DNA of 64,000 nt from Bacteroidota bacterium (GCA_027488835.1 JAIYAW010000009.1:62001-126000); one strand, 5' to 3'; positions 20,475 through 29,010 are shown, counted from the first letter of the stretch. Notes: generated from the sequence alone by a model not told the origin. A program made the numbers and translations.

Positions 20475-20533
20475 GTTTTCACTATTTATTTACTCACCCT
20501 ACAGGGGTGAGGTAAGTAAATAAATAGTAAAAC
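20475..20533 (+). promoter_or_regulatory. Long imperfect inverted repeat abutting the start codon of the 20534 gene
   Basis: The left arm is 20475-20499, the loop tacag is 20500-20504 and the right arm is 20505-20533. The right arm is the reverse complement of the left apart from a four-base insertion (gtaa) and a one-base gap, and ends directly against the ATG at 20534. In RNA it would form a hairpin of over 20 bp burying the ribosome-binding region; as DNA it could be an operator. Function is inference. Confidence 0.6.
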
Positions 20534-21115
20534 ATGAAAAAGACCCTGATAATTCACCCCGCCGATCCAACCACAGATTTTTTGAAAATCATTTATCAAG
20601 ATCGTGGATTTACCGAAGAAACACAAAACTTCGATCCAAACCATTTAACGCAGTTGATTCAGAATCACGATCGGATTGTAATGCTGGGACATGGCTACCA
20701 CCATGGATTGCTGAATTTCATGCAGCCCATCATCGATGAATCCTTCGTGCCTTTGTTGAAACAAAAGGAACTCGTGGGCATTTGGTGCTTCGCCAAAGCC
20801 TTCTTCGACCACCACGGACTATCTGGGTTTCACACCGATATGTTCATTTCCGAAACAATGGAAGCGTTTGTGATGGGAGTGAAAGACAGTCACGAATCCA
20901 TTGAAGAATCCAATGCAGTATTTGCAAAAGCGGTGAGAAGCAATCTCTTTCACCCAGAATGTCTTGATCGGGTGAGAACCACCTACAACAAGTTAGATTC
21001 GCCAGTTTCGAGATTCAATGGAGTGCGTTTGCATTATAGAAATCCAAATGATCCCAAAGTAAAATGCAATGTCAGCAACTTGAACGATTACTTAATGAAC
21101 ATGGGATTATTGTGA
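20534..21115 (+). CDS. Conserved hypothetical protein, partner of VWA protein
   Basis: This 193-residue soluble protein opens with KTLIIHPADPTTDFL, a TIM/Rossmann-like strand. It continues with a strand-turn RIVMLGHGYHHGLLN, a conserved VGIWCFAKAFFDHHGLSGF, and MFISETMEAF. The GHG and His-rich loop could be a ligand or catalytic site, and the overall pattern resembles caspase-like or CHAT-like alpha/beta proteins only loosely. It is followed 40 bases later by a VWA-domain gene, so a functional pair is likely. Its leader holds a large inverted repeat. Confidence 0.7.
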   Translation: MKKTLIIHPADPTTDFLKIIYQDRGFTEETQNFDPNHLTQLIQNHDRIVMLGHGYHHGLLNFMQPIIDESFVPLLKQKELVGIWCFAKAFFDHHGLSGFHTDMFISETMEAFVMGVKDSHESIEESNAVFAKAVRSNLFHPECLDRVRTTYNKLDSPVSRFNGVRLHYRNPNDPKVKCNVSNLNDYLMNMGLL

Positions 21116-21155
21116 TCCATTATCCCTCAAAAAAACAAAACCAAAAAAACATAAT

Positions 21156-21881
21156 ATGCTATTAGACAATCAAAACCAACCAAACTTTGGCTGCAGAGCC
21201 AACAGAAACAATTCAGTTTTTACAAACGAAGATTTAAAAATGCACAGTACGGGGTATGCCTTTTCCCAGAATGGAGGGAACTTCATTTCGCTGCTCATTA
21301 TCGATGAAAGCGGTTCAATGGGAAATATCCGTAAGGCCGTTGTTGAGAGTTACAACGACTTGGTGGCGAGTATTTTAAAAGATGCGAAAGAAATTCCAGA
21401 CTTGCTACAACACATGAATGTGTATACTTTTGAGGGACAAAATATTGTTGAAAGGCTGCCGCTTACAACGGTGAGTGACAATCCAGTGAGTCAACACCTG
21501 AATTATATCCCCAAAGGCGGTACTCCATTGTATGATGCTATTGGGTTGTCGATTTCGAAGTTGGAAAGACTTATCATTGAATCGAATATCCCTTCAAACA
21601 AGTTCAAAGTGTCTGTGGCAATTTTTACCGATGGACTGGAAAATGCTTCGAGGGACTTTAGTTTGTTCGACATTCAACAATTGGTGCATAGATTGAAATC
21701 GTTGGGTTGGGAATTCAACTATTATGGAACAGACCATGACGTTGAAGATATTGCCACATTGCTTGAAATGAATCGTTGTGAACGCTTTGAAAAAACCTCA
21801 TACGGCCTCAAAAACAGCATGGAAAACTATTCCAACAATGCCAAAATCAGCAAATCCGATTTTGTGAAAAGGTTTAAATAA
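21156..21881 (+). CDS. VWA-domain protein
   Basis: This 241-residue protein has a von Willebrand A domain from about residue 42. The MIDAS motif D50-E-S52-G-S54 sits in SLLIIDESGSMG; the threonine-bearing loop is GGTPLYDAIG and the third MIDAS loop is FTDGLENAS with Asp159. All metal-binding positions are intact. There is no signal peptide or membrane segment, so a cytosolic scaffold or metal-dependent adhesion role is expected. It pairs with the 20534 gene. Confidence 0.88.
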   Translation: MLLDNQNQPNFGCRANRNNSVFTNEDLKMHSTGYAFSQNGGNFISLLIIDESGSMGNIRKAVVESYNDLVASILKDAKEIPDLLQHMNVYTFEGQNIVERLPLTTVSDNPVSQHLNYIPKGGTPLYDAIGLSISKLERLIIESNIPSNKFKVSVAIFTDGLENASRDFSLFDIQQLVHRLKSLGWEFNYYGTDHDVEDIATLLEMNRCERFEKTSYGLKNSMENYSNNAKISKSDFVKRFK

Positions 21882-21920
21882 AAGCCGAATAGACTGAGTG
21901 GGAGAGCTGCCAACCAAATG

Positions 21921-21954
21921 ATAAAACAAAACCGCTCAGGCGGTTTTGTTTTAT
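21921..21954. terminator. Bidirectional terminator between convergent VWA and Fic genes
   Basis: A 15-bp perfect stem (21921-21935 with 21940-21954) has loop tcag, core accgc/gcggt and A/T-rich flanks on both sides, so it works for either strand. The bases just before it (21897-21916, gtgggagagctgccaacca) match the tail of the hairpin repeat units at 23.0 and 63.5 kb. Confidence 0.9.
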
Positions 21955-22916
21955 TTTACGCTATATTTCGTTTTATTGTGATTGCCAATGCTTTCTAACA
22001 GATTCATTTCCAATCCCTTTTTCAAATCTCTGCTTGCTGTTGCGGATGACAAATCTTTAAAAACGTTCATGTAATCTTTTCGATTAAATTCTTTGATGCC
22101 GAGATTCAAAAAGTATTCTAAACGATCAGTATCTTTTAAAACTCGATTATTGTAATTCAGTAAATTTTTCAATGATTTTTCAATGACATCAAGCATATAT
22201 TCAATGAAGATAGTTGACTTCCCAGATTTGTCACTTAATGCTAATGATTTATAATATTCATCTTGAGTTTTGCTAATTAATGTTTCGAAAGGCAAAAACT
22301 CAAAAACTGGATATTCAGACATTAAAATCAGCGTTTGCCATAATCTTCCCATTCTACCGTTACCATCAAGGAAAGGATGAATGAATTCCATTTCGTAATG
22401 AAATACGCAACTTTTTATTAATGTTAATTCATCAGAATCCTTCAAATATTCAAATAATTCTTTCATTAAATGCGGAACATTTTCAAATGGTGGTGCAATG
22501 TGTTCAACGATTGCTCCTTTAACTATTCCAACTCCTTGGGTTCTATACTTTCCGGCACTTTCAATTAGTCCAATCATTAACTGTTGATGTGCTTTCAAAA
22601 AACTTTCGGCTGAAGAAAATTTATATTTCTCTAATTTTTCATAAACTTTTAGCGCATTTAAGACTTCTAAAACATCTTTTTCTGGACCAAAAACTCTTTT
22701 GTTTTCTATCAATGCTGTAATCTGTTCTTCTGTTAAAGTGTTACCTTCAATTTTTAAAGAAGAATGAATAGTTTTTATTCTATTCTGCTTACGAAGTTGT
22801 GGAGATTGTTTGGTGAGGTAATTTGCATTGACCTCTCCAATTTTTTCAGAAATAGAAGTTATTAACTTTAAAATTTTCGGAGTAATTTCATAAGGAGGCT
22901 TCATTGATACTATCAT
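21951..22916 (-). CDS. Fic-family protein with inhibitory motif
   Basis: This 321-residue protein has an intact Fic catalytic motif, H180-PFLDGNGRMGR. An N-terminal inhibitory helix motif S53-LKI-E57-G58 makes it a class II, self-inhibited Fic enzyme. The C-terminal 70 residues look like a winged helix (NRKDYMNVFKDLSSATASRDL), typical of the Fic/DUF4172-like layout. Fic proteins transfer AMP or related groups to target proteins. The first Met is at 22916; Met5 (MKPPYEIT, 22904) fits family starts better. It sits directly at the left edge of the putative island. Confidence 0.92.
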   Translation of the reverse strand: MIVSMKPPYEITPKILKLITSISEKIGEVNANYLTKQSPQLRKQNRIKTIHSSLKIEGNTLTEEQITALIENKRVFGPEKDVLEVLNALKVYEKLEKYKFSSAESFLKAHQQLMIGLIESAGKYRTQGVGIVKGAIVEHIAPPFENVPHLMKELFEYLKDSDELTLIKSCVFHYEMEFIHPFLDGNGRMGRLWQTLILMSEYPVFEFLPFETLISKTQDEYYKSLALSDKSGKSTIFIEYMLDVIEKSLKNLLNYNNRVLKDTDRLEYFLNLGIKEFNRKDYMNVFKDLSSATASRDLKKGLEMNLLESIGNHNKTKYSVK

Positions 22917-23108
22917 TTGATATTATCAAAAGTAATCTTTTTTTTGTGAACATCCAATATCCACAAATTACATCGGGATTGATTCCCAATAATCAATTTA
23001 GGGATTACTCGCTTCACTCGTGATCCCCAGGTGGGAGAGCGGCTAACCATAGCAGTGATTACTCGCTTCGCTCGTGATCCCCAAGTGGGTGAGTTGCCAA
23101 CCAATTGC

Positions 23109-23142
23109 AAAGCCAAGCTGCGAAGCAGCTTTGGCTTTTTTT
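23109..23142 (+). terminator. Strong hairpin terminator (left copy)
   Basis: The stem is aaagccaagctgc/gcagctttggcttt with loop gaa and one bulged T, followed by a T-run. It is the same element as 63685-63719. Confidence 0.8.
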
Positions 23143-23186
23143 ATGCGCATTTTTCGCTTGAGCAGAGCTCAGACTCTCATGCGCAT

Positions 23187-23213
23187 AAAAAAAGCCCCAC
23201 GAAGTGGGGCTTT
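23187..23213 (-). terminator. Orphan copy of the tRNA-Ser terminator
   Basis: The stem is aaagccccac/gtggggcttt with loop gaa and a minus-strand T-run. It is identical in design to the terminator after the intact tRNA-Ser at 63762-63788, but here only a tRNA stub lies upstream. Confidence 0.8.
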
Positions 23214-23224
23214 GCATTTGGTTG

Positions 23225-23245
23225 CGGAGGGAGGGGGATTCTAAC
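23225..23245 (-). pseudogene. tRNA-Ser 3' end fragment (candidate attachment site copy)
   Basis: These 21 bases equal the discriminator, acceptor 3' strand and part of the T arm of the tRNA-Ser at 63800-63886, with one change (23242 t for g). Homology stops abruptly after 'aac'. It cannot encode a tRNA. Confidence 0.8.
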
Positions 23246-23358
23246 TATTGGTTCATATCGATTGATTATCAATTAAATAAAATTTATTCACATTCGTAAA
23301 TTGAAACATTTTGAATTATTATTATTTGAAAGTTTCACCAAGAACATGAGATTGTTTG

Positions 23359-23715
23359 TTAATTATTAGGGATTTGCTTAGGTAGAAACAATTGAAAACA
23401 GTTAAACAAAAGTTCATTTTCTTCACTTGGGATAACCTTTATATCTGTATCCACTAATAGATCTAATTGTAATAAATTCTCTTCAAACTCTATTTGAGGG
23501 AAACTCTTCTTTATTGTTTTCTTAAATTCTGTAGTTTCAAATTTTAGATCTTGATCTTCAAATAAATAATATGTCCAAAAACTTCCATTTGGAAATTTTT
23601 TAACAAATTTGAAATTAAACTCAAACATAATATTTGAAATTTGAGGATAGAATGCATCAATGTTTGCATTATTGATAGCTAATACGACTGGCATTTGATT
23701 TTGGTTCATATTCAA
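23359..23715 (-). CDS. Hypothetical protein
   Basis: This 118-residue soluble acidic protein starts MNMNQNQMPVVLAINN and has alternating strands (FEFNFKFVKKFPNGSFWTYYLFED). It is nine bases downstream of the 23725-24354 gene in the same direction, so the two are probably co-transcribed. No family is recognised; size and context resemble immunity-type proteins, which is only a guess. Confidence 0.6.
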   Translation of the reverse strand: MNMNQNQMPVVLAINNANIDAFYPQISNIMFEFNFKFVKKFPNGSFWTYYLFEDQDLKFETTEFKKTIKKSFPQIEFEENLLQLDLLVDTDIKVIPSEENELLFNCFQLFLPKQIPNN

Positions 23716-23724
23716 TTTATGTAT

Positions 23725-24354
23725 TTAATTATTTTCTTTTTTTATTTTAGTTGTAAAATCTGTTTTAGTTTTAACTGATGATGTTAATATATATGAATCA
23801 TTTTCTGAATTTGTGAAACTTGCTGAATATAGTATTAAGTCGTCATTGAGATTTTGTATTTTATCAAAAAATGTATCAATCAAAAAATCATCCTGAAATT
23901 CAAAAATCATTCCATGATCGCCATCATCATTCTTAATGCGAGAAGAATATTTAATAATATTCCAAAAGGCACCATTTTCAAGGACCATTTGAGCGAAATC
24001 ATTAATTTTGAAATCTATAGAGTTGTTGTTGATTTGATTATCCCAAGAAATTAAAAAATTAGTTAAAAGACTATTCCATTTTTCAATGTTTTTACCAAAA
24101 TCATCTTGGATTATAATCATTATTTTCCAATAACCTAAATTTTCGCTACTATCCCAAAATAAATCATCATTTTCAATAAATAACCAATTTTTTATGTACT
24201 CTTCTGAGTTCTGGATACTATTTTTTAACATGGTTAAAAATCTGTAACATAAATTTTCATTATTTATTAAATTATCGAATAATTCAAAATCGGATATTGA
24301 AAATTTTAATTCATATACTAGTCTTAATTCTATCATTACGGAAAATAATAACAA
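23725..24354 (-). CDS. Hypothetical protein, first gene of a small operon
   Basis: This is a 209-residue soluble, acidic protein; Met7 (MIELRLVYEL) is an equally good start. It has aromatic and Asp/Asn-rich stretches (WDSSENLGYWKIMIII, KNDDGDHGMIFEF). No family is recognised. It forms a two-gene minus-strand unit with 23359-23715. Confidence 0.6.
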   Translation of the reverse strand: MLLFSVMIELRLVYELKFSISDFELFDNLINNENLCYRFLTMLKNSIQNSEEYIKNWLFIENDDLFWDSSENLGYWKIMIIIQDDFGKNIEKWNSLLTNFLISWDNQINNNSIDFKINDFAQMVLENGAFWNIIKYSSRIKNDDGDHGMIFEFQDDFLIDTFFDKIQNLNDDLILYSASFTNSENDSYILTSSVKTKTDFTTKIKKENN

Positions 24355-24685
24355 TTATATTTATTTTGTCGTAAATATATACGATCAATCCAAAATAAAA
24401 AAATCATTTAATCAATAAATTAATGCTAATCGCTACTAAGTTTTAATATTAATTACATTAACATAGATCTAACTAATTCTCTTGCAATTTATCAGGTTAA
24501 TGCCAAAAGGATTTTTTTAAAGTATTTTTATATTCCAAAATAAAATTAACATAGTTTAATCTTTGAGTGAACAATAAATACTTACAGCATAAGCTGAACT
24601 TATTCATGAATATTCAATTTGCATTAATTATGATACTTAACTATCATTGCGTAATTCAATTCGTTTATAATTAACAAAAACGCAA
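24355..24685. other. AT-rich intergenic region with a duplicated leader
   Basis: These 331 bases between divergent genes hold no open frame. The 3' part contains a 58-bp block (24599-24656) found again before the 26431 gene, listed separately. Confidence 0.6.
24599..24656 (+). repeat. 58-bp duplicated promoter/leader, copy 1
   Basis: It matches 26350-26407 with one base change (24650 c, 26401 t). It begins cttattcatgaatattcaat and ends 29 bases before the ATG of the hydrolase at 24686. It contains the inner palindrome gaatattc and a direct tgatacttaactatca partial palindrome. It is probably the promoter or operator region of both genes. Confidence 0.75.
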
Positions 24686-25177
24686 ATGGTATTATTTTTT
24701 CATGGTTTTGAAAGTTCCCTTCCTTCTGGTAAGGTGGATGTCTTAAATGATTTTGGTTTTAATGCTATTGGCGTACCAATGAATTACGATTGTAAAAATC
24801 CTTATTCCTTGACACATGACTTCACCGTTAAGTGTAAGTCCAAACTGATTATTGGTTCCAGTATGGGAGGCTATTTTGCCTTGAAAATTGGTACACATTT
24901 GAATATCCCCCTGATTTTGCTCAACCCAGCTTTGGTGCACCGTCAAATTAGTTTTGATGAGCCAATAGAATACGGGCATCACAGGCCTAAAATATGGTCG
25001 TTGTTAGGCGAACTGGATGATCTTATTCCTTTTAAAGAAAACCAAGTGGAGTTATTGAAATATGGCGCCATTATTGAGATAGGAAAACATGGACATCGCA
25101 CACCAAACGATGTGTTTCGTAACTACATCCAAGGCATTAAAGGGGAATTGGATCAAATAGTCGAAATCATTGATTGA
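24686..25177 (+). CDS. YqiA/YcfP-like alpha/beta hydrolase
   Basis: This 163-residue protein has an oxyanion-side HG (FFHGFESS, H6-G7) and nucleophile elbow G57-S-S59-M-G61. The acid is in LLGELDDLIP (D111 or D112) and the His in GKHGHRTP (H135 or H137). This is the compact esterase type seen in YqiA/UPF0227 proteins, and all catalytic residues are present. The substrate is unknown. It is expressed from a leader shared with the 26431 gene. Confidence 0.85.
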   Translation: MVLFFHGFESSLPSGKVDVLNDFGFNAIGVPMNYDCKNPYSLTHDFTVKCKSKLIIGSSMGGYFALKIGTHLNIPLILLNPALVHRQISFDEPIEYGHHRPKIWSLLGELDDLIPFKENQVELLKYGAIIEIGKHGHRTPNDVFRNYIQGIKGELDQIVEIID

Positions 25178-25233
25178 CCTACAGAAGTAAAGTTAATTTT
25201 GAAATATCATATTCGTTAGTATATATTTGAAAT

Positions 25234-25602
25234 ATGATGTTAAATGAAATAATAGAAGAAAATATTGTTCTCACTAAAGAACAGTCTGATGCAATTAATG
25301 ATTATTTTTTCAACATATCAAGTTTGTTGGATGAGTGTGAGAATGATCGTGGTATTAATTCTGCAGCGGAACAAATAGTTGATTATTTTATGAATGAAAT
25401 TGGTGCTGATGGTTCTGCGATAATCGATTTAGATAAAATTGCAATTCCATCGACTGAATTTTATAATAAATGTTGGAGTGATGATGAAGACGCCCCCATT
25501 TATTATGATGGAATTTCACAGGATCAATCGAGTGGAACAAAAGCGATTGATAAAGATGTCATGGTAAAACTCGTAAGATTACATTTGGAATTTTGGATGT
25601 AA
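25234..25602 (+). CDS. Hypothetical acidic protein
   Basis: This 122-residue soluble protein is strongly acidic (CWSDDEDAPIYYDG). It starts at either of two adjacent ATGs. No family is recognised. It lies 56 bases after the hydrolase gene on the same strand and is followed by a weak hairpin terminator. Confidence 0.6.
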   Translation: MMLNEIIEENIVLTKEQSDAINDYFFNISSLLDECENDRGINSAAEQIVDYFMNEIGADGSAIIDLDKIAIPSTEFYNKCWSDDEDAPIYYDGISQDQSSGTKAIDKDVMVKLVRLHLEFWM

Positions 25603-25630
25603 CAAATTACCCGAATTATTAAATAAAACA

Positions 25631-25653
25631 AAAGCCCCGTCCAAAGGCTTTTA
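25631..25653 (+). terminator. Possible terminator after the 25234 gene
   Basis: A 7-bp stem aaaagcc/ggctttt has a 9-base loop and a short T-tract. It is weaker than the other terminators in this window. Confidence 0.4.
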
Positions 25654-25787
25654 GGTTCTATGAAGAAAATAATAAATTTGGTTTCGCAGAAGCAAAAGAA
25701 TGATTAGAATCAAATTGCCAACCTAGTCACTGAAATATATATATCAGCATTTACATGTTGCGTAGATAGACTCTATTAAACAGAAGG

Positions 25788-26240
25788 TCATTCGGATTTA
25801 ATTTTTGATAATATTTCTAGAATTTGTTTTCCAATGTTAGTTTTTTCAAAATCATTATATGTTGAACAATCCACAGTTAAAAATTCATTGTTGTTTTCTA
25901 AAGTTAAACTATGTAACCAATCATATTCGTAGTCTATAGAAATTGTTTCTTGTTCTCCATCACCTTCAAAAAGATTAGATAATTCATTATCAATTTCTTT
26001 TTCCTCAATATAAAATCTGATTGATTTATTTTCGCCTCCATCTGTTTCTTCGTAATCACAATTTTCAAATTTTAACGACTTAAAATCATTTATTGCTCTA
26101 TTGATATCATTTTTGTTGGAAATGTTATAAATGAATCTATAAATTGCTTTGTTATAATAGAGAGCATAACATTCTTTATTTTCAATTGTGCCTAATTCTT
26201 TTGCAATGTCTCGGGTTAGTCCACTAAAGGTAATTTTCAT
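25788..26240 (-). CDS. Hypothetical acidic protein
   Basis: This 150-residue soluble protein has pI-lowering Asp/Glu clusters (DYEETDGGENKS, NLFEGDGEQETISIDYEYDW). No family is recognised. It is a single gene on the minus strand, divergent from 26431. Confidence 0.6.
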   Translation of the reverse strand: MKITFSGLTRDIAKELGTIENKECYALYYNKAIYRFIYNISNKNDINRAINDFKSLKFENCDYEETDGGENKSIRFYIEEKEIDNELSNLFEGDGEQETISIDYEYDWLHSLTLENNNEFLTVDCSTYNDFEKTNIGKQILEILSKIKSE

Positions 26241-26349
26241 AAAATATTATTTATATTCCAAAAGTAAATAATATTTTCATATGGGTTGATTTATTTATAA
26301 AATATCTTGATGTTAGATTGAATAATAAGCACTCACTGAATTAATTATT

Positions 26350-26407
26350 CTTATTCATGAATATTCAATTTGCATTAATTATGATACTTAACTATCATTG
26401 TGTAATT
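26350..26407 (+). repeat. 58-bp duplicated promoter/leader, copy 2
   Basis: It differs at one base from 24599-24656 and ends 23 bases before the ATG of the 26431 gene. Confidence 0.75.
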
Positions 26408-26430
26408 AATAAAAACAAAATTGAATTAAA

Positions 26431-26814
26431 ATGACACACGAAGAATTTGTAGAAAAATATGCTAATCTGCTTGAACAGGAAGATTTTATTCAAATTCAGT
26501 TATCTAGAGGTAATGGAGAACTTGATGATAATCAATATTTAGATAAACTTATTGCTTTTGGTGTTTTAAAAGAGGATGCACTTGGTTACATAGAAGCAGA
26601 TAAAGCGATGATGGAGATGTTTGACCAGGAAGGTATGCTAGAGGATCTTGAAGCAATCACCATGCTCATGGTTAATGGAATAAGTGATTTAGATGAATTG
26701 AGACTGTCGGCGAAAAATGATAGTGTCGCAGTTCGGTCGAATTTGATTTCTGAATTCAATTTTAGCAGCGAGGATGCTAACAAGGTTGTGGCATATTTAT
26801 TAAAGCCAGAATAA
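26431..26814 (+). CDS. Hypothetical acidic helical protein
   Basis: This 127-residue all-helical, acidic protein begins MTHEEFVEKYANLLEQEDF. Its second half (SDLDELRLSAKNDSVAVRSNLISEFNFSSEDANKVVAYL) looks like a helical bundle. No family is recognised. It shares its leader with the hydrolase at 24686, so the two may be co-regulated. Confidence 0.65.
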   Translation: MTHEEFVEKYANLLEQEDFIQIQLSRGNGELDDNQYLDKLIAFGVLKEDALGYIEADKAMMEMFDQEGMLEDLEAITMLMVNGISDLDELRLSAKNDSVAVRSNLISEFNFSSEDANKVVAYLLKPE

Positions 26815-26877
26815 AGGTTGTTTCGATTAAAAAAATTAAAGCTTGTAGTTTATTCTCTTTTTTGAATTAACATGAGA

Positions 26878-27654
26878 TTATTCATTCTCATTGGAAGAAT
26901 TTTTGGAAATTTGTTTTGCAATTAAATCATAGATAAATTCACTTTGAGGGATGAGGCTCATACTTTCAAAGTCAATTTTCAACTCTTCCTCTTTGTCTGT
27001 GTTTAATTGGATTCCAATGAGTTCAACTAATTTTCCTTTAGCTTCTAAAATTTTCTCACATGATTCTATTTCGGAAAATTTGATTTCATTAACGAGTTTG
27101 TTTTTGTCGTCTAACCATTTTAAGGTTTCATCATCAATTAAAATATAATCTTCTTTATTTTGAATTAGACATTTCACGGAATTTATAATTTGCACGACTA
27201 TACCAATTGTGAAAAATAAATCAATGAATATGATAAAATAATCCATAGACGAATATTGATTATTACTATCTGGCATATAGAAGGATGCCAAAGCACATAA
27301 AATCGATCCTGTAACAATAATTGATATTTTGAAAAATATTGTAAGCCAATGATTAGTGAAAAGGTATGAAGAATTAATTTTCGAATAAAAATCAATCGAA
27401 AAACCACTACTAGAATTTAATAAAAGTCCAATAAGAACTAATGGAATACCAGTAGAAAAAAGCACCTTATAAAAAGCAAAAAAATGAGTATTTTTTACAA
27501 CTTCAGCGTCAGCTGCAGTTGTTCCTGATGGGGAATGAATACTAAAAATAACAATAAAAAATAGTATAAAAAAGAAAAGAGGTATACTCCAAAGAGAGTC
27601 TTTATTAATTAGATATTTTTTGTGCTTTCCGATTTTTTTTGTTTTTTGTGTCAT
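26878..27654 (-). CDS. Membrane protein with C-terminal PH-like domain
   Basis: This 258-residue protein has a basic N-terminus and four hydrophobic helices (residues about 24-44, 65-85, 107-128, 143-162). A cytosolic C-terminal domain of about 90 residues follows, beginning EDYILIDDETLKWLDDKN and ending with an amphipathic helix. The same order (TM helices, then D-x-I-x-IDD-x-L) occurs in the 55261 gene and more loosely in 46261. Function unknown. Confidence 0.68.
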   Translation of the reverse strand: MTQKTKKIGKHKKYLINKDSLWSIPLFFFILFFIVIFSIHSPSGTTAADAEVVKNTHFFAFYKVLFSTGIPLVLIGLLLNSSSGFSIDFYSKINSSYLFTNHWLTIFFKISIIVTGSILCALASFYMPDSNNQYSSMDYFIIFIDLFFTIGIVVQIINSVKCLIQNKEDYILIDDETLKWLDDKNKLVNEIKFSEIESCEKILEAKGKLVELIGIQLNTDKEEELKIDFESMSLIPQSEFIYDLIAKQISKNSSNENE

Positions 27655-27859
27655 GATTGTATTTCAAGTATATAATATTTTGTATAGTTGGTAAAAATAA
27701 AAGGAATAAGAAAAGAAGAAACTTTAAAATGATAAATCACCATTGAATCGTATGAATAGGAGTAAACCTAGATATTGTTCATAATTCAATTTCATTATAA
27801 CAACATGTTGTCATAATAGTTAAAAACTGGATTAAATCAGTGAAATTTCCCCAAAAAGG

Positions 27860-28054
27860 TCAATCCTCAAGAGTATGTTCTAATTCTTCTTCTCCAGAAA
27901 TTTTGTCCCATTCCAAATTTCTGTCTCCTTGGTAATCAACCGTCTCAAGAAACGCTTCGGGATTTTCTTTAAATAATTTTGCTTGCTCTTCAGTGATTTC
28001 AGCAGAGTATTTTGCTGAAGTTTGGAATGTTTCAATCCAATAAAATTTAGGCAT
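27860..28054 (-). CDS. Small hypothetical protein
   Basis: This 64-residue acidic protein (MPKFYWIETFQTSAKYSAEI, then ITEEQAKLFKEN) has helical, charged composition typical of a real protein. It is isolated in a gap of about 900 bases. No family is recognised. Confidence 0.5.
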   Translation of the reverse strand: MPKFYWIETFQTSAKYSAEITEEQAKLFKENPEAFLETVDYQGDRNLEWDKISGEEELEHTLED

Positions 28055-28251
28055 GTGTAAAAAGTTAGTTTAAATAATTGCTAAACGAAAATATAACTAT
28101 AATTATAAACGATTATTTATTAATTATTATTTTATTGTTACCCAATCTTAAAAAATGCGAGTTTTAGCAAAATATGCAAAATGATCATCAAATAAGAAGA
28201 TAAAGGCGAAAAATCACTGTTAAATTATTTTATTTATACACTGAATTGTAG

Positions 28252-28533
28252 TATTCCCCAAAATTAGGAACGGTTAAAATAAGAAAAACCATTAATTTTA
28301 GACACAGACGAAACAAATCAGATAATCAAGTTTTATTCGAATTACTTAATAAATTTGGATGGGATCATGAAGCAAAAAATAAATCTTTGGTAATGGATGA
28401 AATAAATAAAATTCCGAACCATGACGAATTCCATTCTTGTTATTTTATTGTTGGTTTTAATGATTACAATGTAGATCTTTCTCAAGATTTTTTTGACCAT
28501 GGTGATAATTCGTCAATTTATTTTAGTTTATAA
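28252..28533 (+). pseudogene. Coding-like frame without a start codon
   Basis: Ninety-three open codons end at the taa at 28531, with protein-like content (NQVLFELLNKFGWDHEA, SCYFIVGFNDYNVDLS). The only ATG in frame is at 28393, giving 46 residues. The frame runs upstream to a stop at 28249-28251 with no ATG, GTG or TTG. This is probably the 3' end of a truncated gene. The rest of the gap 28055-28583 shows nothing. Confidence 0.5.
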
Positions 28534-28583
28534 ATTCATTTTCATTAAACTTTTATCTATCATATATTTGTGATATTTGAAAA

Positions 28584-28877
28584 TTGACTAGACTACTTAT
28601 TCTCATTGGTATTAGATTTTACTGGCTTTTTGTTAAGCCATTTCATAATAAAACATGTTTGTTTAAAACATCGTGTAGCCAGGCTGTTTATCATGCTGCG
28701 AAACATAACAGTGGGAAATTTGCTTGGAAGATGTTTTTGTTCAGATATAAAAATTGTAGGGATACTCATCAAATTTTTTATTCCGATCAATTTAATGTGT
28801 ATTATTTGAAATTAGGGGATGGCACGATTGTCCCTCAAAATGAAATTAATCCTAAATTACTTTTGTTAAATAAATAA
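28584..28877 (+). CDS. YidD-like membrane protein insertion factor homologue
   Basis: This 97-residue protein has an N-terminal hydrophobic helix (LLILIGIRFYWLF), the YidD signature region CLFKTSCSQAVYHAAK with two Cys, then the basic FRYKNCRD segment. The C-terminal extension (LGDGTIVPQNEI) resembles a Bacteroidota variant. YidD assists insertion of membrane proteins next to YidC. The start is a TTG; no in-frame ATG precedes the conserved part. It stands alone, away from any rpmH/rnpA/yidC genes, so it is likely an accessory copy. Confidence 0.75.
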   Translation: MTRLLILIGIRFYWLFVKPFHNKTCLFKTSCSQAVYHAAKHNSGKFAWKMFLFRYKNCRDTHQIFYSDQFNVYYLKLGDGTIVPQNEINPKLLLLNK

Positions 28878-28914
28878 TAATTAATTTATCTAGTAGGATA
28901 GTTTAATTTTCAAT

Positions 28915-29010
28915 TAAATTTGTTTTATGAGCTTTGTTTGTAAAACAGTTGATTGTGCGATTTCAATTTCTGGGGCATCCTTTCCCGTTGAAATGAATTG
29001 CCCCGTTTAT
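28915..29010 (+). repeat. Imperfect direct repeat, left flank of STAND module 1
   Basis: It resembles 35435-35532: shared pieces include aatttgttttatg, aatttctggg and catcctttcc in the same order and spacing. It ends 33 bases before the ATG of the 29044 gene and could hold its promoter. Confidence 0.65.

Larger units (their letters stand above)
22917..23358. repeat. Gene-free block: hairpin repeats, back-to-back terminators and tRNA-Ser 3' end remnant
   Basis: Two copies of a unit of about 48 bp (ggattactcgcttc...cccca.gtggg.gag..gc) lie at 23002-23050 and 23056-23104. A plus-oriented terminator (23109-23142), a minus-oriented terminator (23187-23213) and 21 bases of a tRNA-Ser 3' end (23225-23245) follow. 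The stretch 23056-23245 matches 63632-63820 closely. Short reading frames through it are artefacts of the repeat. Bases 23246-23358 show nothing further. Confidence 0.85.

Noticed and set aside
23225-23245. A second functional tRNA-Ser
   Set aside because: Only 21 bases of the 3' end remain; there is no D arm or anticodon.
25654-25787. Possible coding remnant after the 25234 gene
   Set aside because: A short stretch reads like a protein end but has an internal stop and no identifiable parent.
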